Assembly: GCA_019690055.1 (NCBI GenBank) | Contig: JADGGF010000061.1 | Coordinates: 1 to 13,642, forward strand | Source of the DNA: Micromonosporaceae bacterium | GTDB taxonomy: Bacteria; Actinomycetota; Actinomycetes; Mycobacteriales; Micromonosporaceae | DNA length: 13,642 nucleotides | Direction of reading: 5' to 3' | In this document: one piece after another, positions 1 through 5,799 of the stretch | Layout: every line of letters starts with the position of its first letter | Numbering within the stretch: the stretch's first letter is position 1 | Program-made: the position numbers and the translations under genes | The notes under the pieces: model-generated | Told to the model about the DNA's origin: nothing | Database searches by the model: none | What the model saw: the letters and a program-made list of their open reading frames with translations, nothing else

Positions 1-99
1 TTCGAGCGAATGGCGCGGACGCCCGACGTCCTCTACGGCGCCACCGACTCCCACTACCAGTTCCAGACCGGCGCCCTCAGTAAACATTTCCATTCCTAG
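1..99 (+). CDS. C-terminal end of an unidentified protein (5' end outside window)
   Basis: Frame 1 is open from the first base to a TAG at 97-99 and gives a 32-residue C-terminus containing DVLYGATDSHYQFQTG and ending LSKHFHS. Codon third positions are nearly all G or C until the last seven codons, as expected for a real gene in this genome; those last codons (AGT, AAA, CAT and others) are more AT-rich. I do not recognise the family from so short a piece. The gene is convergent with comEC, and the two stop codons overlap in the tetranucleotide CTAG. In many actinobacteria the gene after comEC is holA on the same strand; here a gene on the opposite strand comes first. The reading frame is well supported; the function is unknown. 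Confidence 0.5.
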   Translation, partial: FERMARTPDVLYGATDSHYQFQTGALSKHFHS

Positions 100-2678
100 T
101 ACCAGGCGGCGGTGAGCCGGACGCGCCCGGGTGCGGCGGGCGCGCCGGCACCGGCCAGCCGCCGGCCCGCACCGTCCCCGGTCTGACTCGCTCGAGCCCC
201 GGCCCGGATGGTGGCCACACCGAGACCGTCGAGGTTCGCCACGACGGCCACGTCGCCCGACTCGTCGGTGCGCAGGACGCGCATGCCGGAGTCGGCCAGG
301 TAGCGCAGCAGAGCGGGGTGGGGGTGACCGTACGGGTTGTCCGCGCCGACGCTGACCAGAGCGATCCGGGCGCGGGTGGCGTCGAGCAGGGCTCTGTCCT
401 GATAGGACGATCCGTGGTGGGCGACCTTCAGGATGTCGACCCGCAGCGGCGACTCGCCGAGGTCGCGCAGCATGACCTTCTGCTGCTCCACCTCCGCGTC
501 CCCGAGCAGCAGGATGGAGATCCCGCGCACGTGGGCGAGCAGCACGAGACTGTTGTTGTTCGGATCGCTGCGGGTCCCGGTCAGCCGGCGGGTCGGGCCG
601 AGGACCTGCAGGTGCACGTCGCCGGCGGGGAACGTCCACCCGGGACCGACCTCGTGCACGGGCACGCCCGCCGCAGCCGCGACCGTCTGCACCTCGGCCC
701 GACCGTCCTCCGGTTCATCGAAGGTCGGCACCACCACGCCGCCCACCGCCCGCCCGCGCAGCACACCCCGAAGTCCGCCGATGTGATCGGCATGGAAGTG
801 GGTGATGACGACCGCGTCGATCGTCACGACCCGCAGGCGACGCAGACAGGCGTCCACGGCGGCCGGGTCGGGACCGGTGTCCACCACCACCGCGCTCCCG
901 TCCCCGTCGACCAGCACGATCGCGTCGCCCTGACCCACGTCGCAGGCGACCAGCACCGTCCCGGCCGGGGGCCAGCCGCCGGCGAACCAACGGACGGGCA
1001 GGGTGCCGACGACCACGGCGAGCACGAGGACGAGCACCGAGCGCCGCAGGCCGGGGTGGCGCCAGGACAGCCACACCCCGGCGACGATCGCGGCGAGTGA
1101 CAGAGTGCCGGGCCAGCCGCTGGTCCACTCGAGCACGGCCGCCGGCACCGCCGCCCCGACCGACGCCACCAGGACGAGCCACCGGGCCGGCCACGACGCC
1201 ACCCAGGCGAGCGCACCCGCCAAGTCGAGCGAGACCGGCGAGACGGCCGCGGCGGCCACCCCGAGGACAGTCACCGGGGCGACGGCCGGCGCCGCGAGCA
1301 GGTTGGCCGGCAGCGCGACCAGGCTCACCTGCCCGGCCAGCCCGGCGACCACCGGCGCACAGACCACCTGCGCGGCCGCGGGCACAGCCAGGGCCTCGGC
1401 GAGGCCGGGCGGCACACCGGCCGCGCGGAGCCGGTCCCGCCAGCGCGGCGCCAGCAGCACCAGCGCGCCGGTGGCGAGCACCGACAGCAGGAAGCCCGGG
1501 CTCACCGCCAGAGCGGGGTCGAGCAGGAGCGACACGATCACGGCGGTGGCCAACGCCGATGTGGTGACCCGCGAGCGCCCGACCAGCAGCGCGAGCAGGC
1601 CGACCGCCCCCATGGCAGCCGCCCGGAGCACGCTCGGGGACGGGCGGACCAGGATCACGAACCCAACCAGGGCCAGCCCGGCCACGGCGACGGCCAGCCA
1701 CGGCCCGGCCCGCAGCCACCGCGCCACCAGCAGCACGAAGCCGACAACGATCGTGATATTTGCCCCGCTGACCGCCATGAGGTGGGTGAGTCCGGTCGCC
1801 CGGAACTCCTCCTCCAGCCCGGGATCCAGGCCGCTGGTGTCGCCGATGGCGAGGGCGGGCACGAGGGAGCCTGGATGGGCCGGGAGCGGCGCGGTGGCCT
1901 CGTGCAGCCCGGCGCGCAGTCCGCCCGCAGCGCGCTGCACCCACGGGGCCGCGGCCAGCGGCACGGGCGGGCCGGTGGCGGAGAGGACCGCCGCCGTCAG
2001 GTCGCCGCCGCGCGGCGGTCCGAGACGCCCGTGGGCGGCGACCCGCTGGCCTGGCAGGAGGCCCCGCCAGGCGGGGTCGCGGGCGAAGACGAGCACGCGT
2101 ACGTCGAGGCCCAGCCGGGTCCCGTCCGCGGTGACGACCTCGGTCATCCGGGCCGGGAGGAGCACCGTCTCCGACCAGCGCAGCGGACGGGGATCCCCAT
2201 CGATGACCAGCGCCGCCGCCACGGACGGGTGCTGCCCGACCACCGCCCGCAGCACCGGCGCGTCCCGCGCGACGGTCCGGGCCGCGGTGGCGACGAAGCC
2301 ACACACCAGGCCCAGCAGCGCCGCCGCGACCGCCCACACCGCCACAGAGCGCCGGTGGCGGGCCTGGTACCCGCGTCGGTGGTGGGCCGAGTCTCCGGAC
2401 CCGGGCTGCGCCGGGCGCTGGCGCCGGACGTGGTGGCCGGCCACCGCGACGAGCGCTCCGGCCGCGGCGGACAGCGCGCCGACCCACGCCACCGTGGGCG
2501 CGACGCGCAGACCGATCAGGCTGGCCGCCCAGACGCCGGCAGCGAACCCGAACAGCCGCCGGTCGGACCAGCCGAGCGGGCGGGCAGCCAGCCGCGAACG
2601 CTGCGCGGTGCCGGGGGCGGCACCGGCCGGGCCGCTGACAACGGGGGAATCGTGGGGGCCCGGGCCGGCGCCGGTCAA
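96..2678 (-). CDS. comEC: ComEC/Rec2-type DNA uptake channel with metallo-beta-lactamase domain
   Basis: Polytopic inner-membrane protein of 860 residues, a usual length for the family. In naturally competent bacteria ComEC forms the channel that brings single-stranded DNA into the cytoplasm. Seen here: two N-terminal hydrophobic segments (about 41-80 and 111-135), a soluble OB-like part (about 150-250), the competence membrane domain with the signature GLTHLMAVSGANITIV (296-311) and many hydrophobic helices to about 560, then a metallo-beta-lactamase domain with CDVGQGDA (579-586), the metal motif THFHADHIGG (626-635), LLLGDAE (723-729) and KVAHHGSS (751-758). The catalytic motifs look intact. 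The start is TTG at 2678, overlapping the comEA stop as TTGA, which implies translational coupling; no better in-frame start was seen nearby. Whether the host is naturally competent cannot be told from the sequence. Confidence 0.93.
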   Translation of the reverse strand: MTGAGPGPHDSPVVSGPAGAAPGTAQRSRLAARPLGWSDRRLFGFAAGVWAASLIGLRVAPTVAWVGALSAAAGALVAVAGHHVRRQRPAQPGSGDSAHHRRGYQARHRRSVAVWAVAAALLGLVCGFVATAARTVARDAPVLRAVVGQHPSVAAALVIDGDPRPLRWSETVLLPARMTEVVTADGTRLGLDVRVLVFARDPAWRGLLPGQRVAAHGRLGPPRGGDLTAAVLSATGPPVPLAAAPWVQRAAGGLRAGLHEATAPLPAHPGSLVPALAIGDTSGLDPGLEEEFRATGLTHLMAVSGANITIVVGFVLLVARWLRAGPWLAVAVAGLALVGFVILVRPSPSVLRAAAMGAVGLLALLVGRSRVTTSALATAVIVSLLLDPALAVSPGFLLSVLATGALVLLAPRWRDRLRAAGVPPGLAEALAVPAAAQVVCAPVVAGLAGQVSLVALPANLLAAPAVAPVTVLGVAAAAVSPVSLDLAGALAWVASWPARWLVLVASVGAAVPAAVLEWTSGWPGTLSLAAIVAGVWLSWRHPGLRRSVLVLVLAVVVGTLPVRWFAGGWPPAGTVLVACDVGQGDAIVLVDGDGSAVVVDTGPDPAAVDACLRRLRVVTIDAVVITHFHADHIGGLRGVLRGRAVGGVVVPTFDEPEDGRAEVQTVAAAAGVPVHEVGPGWTFPAGDVHLQVLGPTRRLTGTRSDPNNNSLVLLAHVRGISILLLGDAEVEQQKVMLRDLGESPLRVDILKVAHHGSSYQDRALLDATRARIALVSVGADNPYGHPHPALLRYLADSGMRVLRTDESGDVAVVANLDGLGVATIRAGARASQTGDGAGRRLAGAGAPAAPGRVRLTAAWY

Positions 2679-3286
2679 ACCGTCACCCGTGGCTCGAGCT
2701 CGGCGAACGTCGCGTCGCCAATGCCCGACACCTCGCGGAGCTCGTCCACGGACCGAAAGCCGCCGTGCTCCTCGCGGTAGGCGATGATCCGCTGCGCGAG
2801 CACGGGCCCCACGCCCGGCAACGCCTCCAGCTCGGCCGCGGTCGCGGTGTTCAGGTTCACCCGCCCGCCGGCCGCCGCCCCACTCGAAGGTTCGGGGACG
2901 CCGACCGTGATCATCTCCCCGTCGACCAGCTTGCGGGCGAGGTTGAGCGTGGAGAGGTCGGTCTCCGGCAGCGGCCCGCCGGCCGCCGCGATGGCGTCGG
3001 CCACGCGGGACCCGGCCGGGATCTCGACCAGTCCCGGGCGCTGGACCCGGCCCATGACCGCCACCACGATGACGTCGGGCGTCGCGGACACCGCCCCGGC
3101 GGTCGGCGGCGCCACCGGGTCGACCGTCGGTCGGGAACGCCAGGCGACGACGCCGGCCCCGAGCGCGACCAGGACCGCCACGACGGCCAGCGCCCGCACG
3201 GCGGTCGCGCCGAGCTCGAAGCGCAGCAGCGTGGCCAGGGGCGAGGTGACCTCTCGATGGTTGGGCACGCCGGGGACGCTAGGCAC
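2675..3286 (-). CDS. comEA: ComEA-family DNA-binding protein (SLBB plus helix-hairpin-helix)
   Basis: A 203-residue protein with one transmembrane helix (about 31-48) after a short N-terminus, a soluble ligand-binding beta-grasp (SLBB) domain (about 71-130, VAVMGRVQRPGLVEIPAGS) and a C-terminal helix-hairpin-helix pair (about 143-203) with VNLNTATAAELEALPGVG and REVSGIGDATFAELEP. ComEA proteins bind incoming double-stranded DNA outside the membrane and pass it to ComEC, the next gene, with which this gene overlaps by 3 bases. The start is uncertain: GTG at 3286 gives this length, but no clear Shine-Dalgarno sequence precedes it, and GTG at 3268 is the next in-frame choice. The family assignment is firm; a role in competence in this organism is inferred. 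Confidence 0.92.
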   Translation of the reverse strand: MPSVPGVPNHREVTSPLATLLRFELGATAVRALAVVAVLVALGAGVVAWRSRPTVDPVAPPTAGAVSATPDVIVVAVMGRVQRPGLVEIPAGSRVADAIAAAGGPLPETDLSTLNLARKLVDGEMITVGVPEPSSGAAAGGRVNLNTATAAELEALPGVGPVLAQRIIAYREEHGGFRSVDELREVSGIGDATFAELEPRVTV

Positions 3287-3290
3287 CGGT

Positions 3291-3322
3291 CAGGCCGCGG
3301 GCCAGTAGGACTTTTCGGCCTG
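3291..3322. repeat. 7-bp inverted repeat just upstream of comEA
   Basis: CAGGCCG at 3291-3297 is the exact reverse complement of CGGCCTG at 3316-3322, with 18 bases between. It lies 5 bases upstream of the comEA GTG and touches the DnaA-box-like pair. It could be an operator, or an mRNA hairpin close to the comEA start codon. In so GC-rich a genome a 7-bp repeat may also be chance. Confidence 0.3.
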
Positions 3323-3336
3323 TGGATTGTGGATAA
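3321..3336 (-). promoter_or_regulatory. Two overlapping DnaA-box-like 9-mers in the degV-comEA spacer
   Basis: On the minus strand the sequence reads TTATCCACAATCCACA. The first nine bases (3336-3328) are an exact match to the classical DnaA box TTATCCACA. The second nine (3329-3321, CAATCCACA) match 7 of 9, and the two overlap by 2 bases with a 7-bp period. They lie in the 106-bp non-coding gap between degV and comEA, in a markedly less GC-rich patch. DnaA binding is inferred from the match alone. Confidence 0.4.
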
Positions 3337-3392
3337 CCCGCCCCTTACCACGCATCGCCCGACATCGCCTGGATGGCGGGCAAAACCGCAGG

Positions 3393-4331
3393 TCAGGGTC
3401 GTCGGTGCACGGTCACGCCGATGACGCCCGGCCCGGTGTGGGCGCCGATGACCGCCCCCACGTCGGCCACAAAGGCGTCCTTCACCCGGGCGCCGAGCCG
3501 CTCCACCAACTGGTCGCGCAGCGCCTGTGCCCGGTCTGCCGCGGCCAGGTGCTGCACCGCGATGTCCACATCGGACTCTCCCGCCGCCTCAACCGCGAGC
3601 TCGACGAGCCGGGCCAGACCGCGGGCGGCGGTCCGGACCTTCTCCTTGAGCACGACCTCGCCCCGCAGCACGTGCAGGATCGGCTTGACCGCGAGCGCGG
3701 TGCCGAGCAGAGCGCTCGCCGCGCTGATCCGCCCGCCCCGGCGCAGGTACTCCAGCGTGTCCACATAGAAGAGCGTCTCGACCCGACCAGCCGCGGCGAG
3801 CGCGACCTCCCGCGTCCGCTCGACGTCGGCCCCGTCCGCGGCGGCTGCGGCGGCGGCTCGGGCCACGAACCCGACCGCGCTCCCGGCCGCCATCGAGTCC
3901 ACCACCCGGACCCGGCCGCCGAACTCCTCCGCGGCCAGCAACGCCGCCTCGTACGTGCCGGACAGCTTCGCCGACAGGTGCACCGAGACGACCCCGCTCG
4001 CTCCGCCGTCGAGCAGCTCCCCGTAGACGGCGGCGAACTCGGCCGGAGCGGGACGCGAGGTGGTCACGTGGTGGCGCCGCTCCGCCAGCGCGCGGGCCAC
4101 ATCGTCCGGCGTGACCTCGATGCCCTCCAGCCCGTCTTCGCCCGAGATGCTCACGGTCAGGGGCACGATGCGCAACGCCGCCGCGGCGGCCATCTCGGCG
4201 GGCAGGACGGCGGTCGAGTCGGTCACCACCTGGACGGTGCCCGGGCCCGACGACGGGCGGGACCCCGAGGACGAGCGCGATCCGATGGACGAGCGTGACC
4301 CGGAGGAATCGTGGGCGTTCACCCCCCGCAC
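3393..4331 (-). CDS. degV: DegV family (EDD fold) fatty-acid-binding protein
   Basis: Cytosolic lipid-binding protein of the DegV family. Its relatives (FakB proteins) hold a fatty acid for the kinase FakA; no FakA is visible here, so the physiological role is open. Seen with the start at GTG 4331 (312 residues): VQVVTDSTAVLP (33-44), typical of the DegV N-terminus, LSGTYEAALLAAEE, the YLRRGGRISAASALLG motif, AVKPIL and the C-terminal HTGPGVIGV. The start is uncertain. GTG 4331 has GGAG 9 bases upstream; GTG 4322 is possible, and an ATG at 4379 lies inside rsfS with no proper spacing to a ribosome binding site. Between the start and the DegV domain is a Ser/Gly/Arg repeat that the family usually lacks. 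It follows rsfS with a gap of 25 bases at this start. Confidence 0.88.
   Translation of the reverse strand: MRGVNAHDSSGSRSSIGSRSSSGSRPSSGPGTVQVVTDSTAVLPAEMAAAAALRIVPLTVSISGEDGLEGIEVTPDDVARALAERRHHVTTSRPAPAEFAAVYGELLDGGASGVVSVHLSAKLSGTYEAALLAAEEFGGRVRVVDSMAAGSAVGFVARAAAAAAADGADVERTREVALAAAGRVETLFYVDTLEYLRRGGRISAASALLGTALAVKPILHVLRGEVVLKEKVRTAARGLARLVELAVEAAGESDVDIAVQHLAAADRAQALRDQLVERLGARVKDAFVADVGAVIGAHTGPGVIGVTVHRRP
4252..4305. repeat. Three imperfect 18-bp tandem repeats in the 5' end of degV
   Basis: Three consecutive 18-base units (4252-4269, 4270-4287, 4288-4305) share the pattern GACGRGCGNGAYCCSRNG on the plus strand. Read as degV they give SGSRSS, IGSRSS and SGSRPS, a flexible linker ahead of the conserved DegV domain. 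The period is a multiple of three, so unit number could vary without a frameshift. Confidence 0.75.
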
Positions 4332-4356
4332 GCTAGCCGACTCCGGAACGCCGGGG

Positions 4357-4758
4357 TCACGCGCCGCCGGACGTGACATCCTCTGACGCGAGGGCCCGGT
4401 CCACGAACGGCACCCGGGGGCAGTCCTTCCACAGCCGGTCGAGCGCGTAGAACTCACGCTCCTCGGTGTGCTGCACATGGGCGACCATGTCGACGTAGTC
4501 CAGCAGCACCCAGCGCCCGGTCCGCTCACCCTCGCGGCGTACCGGCTTCGCCTTCTCCGGCAGCCCCAGCAACGCCTCCTCGATGGCATCCACGATCGCC
4601 AGAACCTGCCGCTCGTTCGGAGCCGAGGCGAGCACGAAGGCATCGGTGATCACGAGCTGATCGGCCACATCGAGAATCACGATGTTCTCGGCCTTCTTGT
4701 CGGCCGCCGCCTGGGCGGCCGCTTGCGCCAACTCCAGGGCACGCTGCGATGCCGACAC
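4357..4758 (-). CDS. rsfS: Ribosome silencing factor RsfS
   Basis: A 133-residue cytosolic protein of the RsfS/Iojap (DUF143) family. These proteins bind ribosomal protein uL14 on the large subunit and block subunit joining when nutrients are short. The conserved family core is present: AENIVILDVADQLVITDAF (23-41), the EALLGLPEKAKPVRREG stretch, then GRWVLLDYVDMVAHVQHTEE (81-100) and REFYALDRLW. Length is normal. The start is GTG 4758 with a good Shine-Dalgarno (AAGGGAG) about 5 bases upstream. It lies 94 bases after nadD, the usual actinobacterial pairing, and probably shares its transcript. The C-terminal DVTSGGA reaches close to the degV start. Confidence 0.95.
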   Translation of the reverse strand: MSASQRALELAQAAAQAAADKKAENIVILDVADQLVITDAFVLASAPNERQVLAIVDAIEEALLGLPEKAKPVRREGERTGRWVLLDYVDMVAHVQHTEEREFYALDRLWKDCPRVPFVDRALASEDVTSGGA

Positions 4759-4821
4759 GGGTCTCCCTTCGCTGCACGGACCACTTCGGGCTAGCGTCTC
4801 ACACCCGGGCGACCCGCGGCC

Positions 4822-4846
4822 CCCGTGAATCTCCCAGATTCCCGGT
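4822..4846 (-). terminator. Small hairpin just after nadD, possible partial terminator
   Basis: GAATCT at 4827-4832 pairs with AGATTC at 4836-4841 around a 3-base loop, and after one mismatch 3 more G-C pairs can form outside. The hairpin begins about 7 bases past the nadD stop on the minus strand, in the 94-bp gap before rsfS. There is no T-tract, so strong termination is unlikely; an mRNA processing or stabilising hairpin is equally possible. Confidence 0.3.
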
Positions 4847-4852
4847 AACTCC

Positions 4853-5566
4853 TCACCGATACAGGTTGCGCTTGGCGATGTACTCCACCACCCCGTCCGG
4901 GACCAGGTACCGGATCGGCTGACCCTCGACGACCCGGCGGCGGCAGTCGGTCGAGGAGATCGCCATGGCCGGCACCTGGACGAGGCTCACCGTGTCCGCC
5001 GGCAGGTGAGCGTCGGAGAGCACAAACCCGGGCCGCGTCACCCCGATGAGGTGGGCCAGTTCGAAGATCGTCTCGGCATCCTTCCACGAGAGGATCTTGT
5101 TGAGCGCGTCTGCGCCGGTGATGAAGTACATGTCCACCTTCGGCCCGTAGATCGCCCGCAGGTCCCGCAGCGTGTCGACGGTGTAGGTGGGTCCACCGCG
5201 GTCGATGTCGACCCGGCTGACGTGGAACTGGGGGTTGGAGGCGGTCGCGATGACCGTCATCAGGTAGCGGTCCTCGGCCGGGCTGACCGTGTAGCCCCGG
5301 GCGTCGGGACCGTCGGGGTCGGTCTTCTGCCACGGCTGCCCCGTCGGGACGAAGACGACCTCGTCGAGCAGGAACCGACTCGCCACCTCGCTGGCGGCGA
5401 CGAGGTGTCCGTTGTGGATCGGGTCGAAGGTGCCCCCCATGACGCCGATCCGCCGGGCCGTACGCCGGCGTGGACTGACGGTACGGCCGGACGCGGCCGT
5501 GCGCGCCCGGGGGGCTCGGGCCGGGGCGGCCGTACGGTCGGACGACGCTGGTATGCCGCTGGGCAT
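4853..5566 (-). CDS. nadD: Nicotinate-nucleotide adenylyltransferase
   Basis: Joins nicotinate mononucleotide with ATP to make deamido-NAD in NAD synthesis. Seen: the nucleotidyltransferase motif GGTFDPIHNGHL (44-55) with the HxGH-type signature, FVPTGQPWQK (72-81), the substrate-region sequence SRVDIDRGGPTYTVDTLR (117-134), FITGADAL (148-155) and ISSTDCRRR (203-211), the second nucleotide-binding motif. All catalytic motifs are intact. The 237-residue model carries about 39 extra N-terminal residues, rich in Arg, Ala and Pro, before RRIGVMGG. No in-frame ATG or GTG was seen nearer the domain, and the ATG at 5566 sits 6 bases after a -10-like TACGCT, which fits a leaderless mRNA. It is divergent from trpS and heads the rsfS-degV-comEA-comEC cluster. 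Confidence 0.95.
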   Translation of the reverse strand: MPSGIPASSDRTAAPARAPRARTAASGRTVSPRRRTARRIGVMGGTFDPIHNGHLVAASEVASRFLLDEVVFVPTGQPWQKTDPDGPDARGYTVSPAEDRYLMTVIATASNPQFHVSRVDIDRGGPTYTVDTLRDLRAIYGPKVDMYFITGADALNKILSWKDAETIFELAHLIGVTRPGFVLSDAHLPADTVSLVQVPAMAISSTDCRRRVVEGQPIRYLVPDGVVEYIAKRNLYR

Positions 5567-5572
5567 AAGCCG

Positions 5573-5578
5573 AGCGTA
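5573..5578 (-). promoter_or_regulatory. -10-like element for nadD, leaderless start predicted
   Basis: On the minus strand TACGCT fits the actinobacterial -10 pattern TANNNT and ends 6 bases before the nadD ATG. Transcription would then start at the A of the ATG. The absence of any Shine-Dalgarno sequence before this ATG agrees. No convincing -35 was seen, which is common for such promoters. Confidence 0.45.
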
Positions 5579-5633
5579 CGTGTCCAGTTGGGGTGCTCAG
5601 GCCGGGTCCTGGCATCCGTGGGCCACGACACGG

Positions 5634-5639
5634 TATCCT
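5634..5639 (+). promoter_or_regulatory. -10-like element for the trpS leader transcript
   Basis: TATCCT fits the actinobacterial -10 pattern TANNNT. It ends 7 bases before the ATG of the Trp-rich leader peptide, so transcription would begin at or beside that ATG and the leader peptide would be translated without a Shine-Dalgarno; none is visible there. A weak -35 match, CTGGCA at 5609-5614, lies 19 bases upstream. Confidence 0.5.
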
Positions 5640-5646
5640 CGGGCCC

Positions 5647-5682
5647 ATGCGGACGAGCCGGTTCGGCTGGTGGCGCCCCTAG
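5647..5682 (+). CDS. Tryptophan leader peptide of the trpS attenuator
   Basis: A tiny ORF, ATG at 5647 to TAG at 5680-5682, encodes MRTSRFGWWRP. Two adjacent Trp codons (TGG TGG, 5668-5673) in an 11-residue peptide are the mark of a trp-type leader. The Trp codons lie in the 5' arm of the first hairpin, and the TAG falls at its loop. The peptide itself is not expected to have a function; its translation senses charged tRNA-Trp. No ribosome binding site precedes it, and the -10-like TATCCT upstream suggests leaderless translation. It lies 117 bases before the trpS start on the same strand. It was read directly from the sequence; expression is inferred. Confidence 0.8.
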   Translation: MRTSRFGWWRP

Positions 5683-5737
5683 GGGCGGCCACCTCAGTTC
5701 GCGCATCCAGACCATGCGGCCGCCCACCGGGCGGCCG
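5669..5737 (+). promoter_or_regulatory. Ribosome-mediated transcription attenuator controlling trpS
   Basis: Four segments give the classical alternative folds. Segment 1 (5669-5679), which overlaps both Trp codons, pairs with segment 2 (5682-5693) by 10-11 base pairs with one bulged G at 5688. Segment 2 bases 5683-5690 (GGGCGGCC) are perfectly complementary to segment 3 bases 5718-5725 (GGCCGCCC), an 8-bp antiterminator. Segment 3 (5717-5725) pairs perfectly with segment 4 (5729-5737), the terminator. Segments 2 and 4 thus share the same octamer and compete for segment 3. A ribosome stalled at the Trp codons covers segment 1 and frees segment 2, favouring read-through into trpS; one that reaches the TAG covers the start of segment 2 and permits the terminator. 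The pairing is seen; the regulation is inferred. Confidence 0.82.
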
Positions 5738-5745
5738 TTTGCATT
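5717..5745 (+). terminator. Attenuator terminator hairpin upstream of trpS
   Basis: A perfect 9-bp G-C stem, CGGCCGCCC (5717-5725) with GGGCGGCCG (5729-5737), has a 3-base loop and is followed by TTTGCATT. The T-tract is short, as is usual in actinobacteria. The hairpin lies between the leader peptide stop and the trpS start, 55 bases before the latter. Confidence 0.75.
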
Positions 5746-5784
5746 GGTGCCGACGGTCGTCGGCGTGGTGGCGGTCCGGGTTCG

Positions 5785-5791
5785 AAAGGAG
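5785..5791 (+). promoter_or_regulatory. trpS ribosome binding site
   Basis: AAAGGAG lies 8 bases before GTG 5800, a strong Shine-Dalgarno at good spacing. It fixes the trpS start at GTG 5800. It lies outside the terminator stem, so control should act on transcription rather than by hiding this site. Confidence 0.85.
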
Positions 5792-5799
5792 CCACCACC

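Noticed and set aside
1003..2787. Long plus-strand open frame (594 codons) opposite comEC
   Set aside because: Its product is a low-complexity Ser/Thr/Ala/Arg mix, while the minus strand codes a full ComEC with all motifs. It is a by-product of high GC content.
4332..4643. Long N-terminal extension of DegV (416-codon frame from 4643)
   Set aside because: It overlaps almost all of rsfS in another frame and reads as Cys/Arg/Ser-rich nonsense.
5640..5799. T-box riboswitch for trpS
   Set aside because: No T-box consensus (AGGGTGGNACCGCG-like) or long specifier stem is present, whereas a Trp-codon leader ORF with attenuator pairing is.
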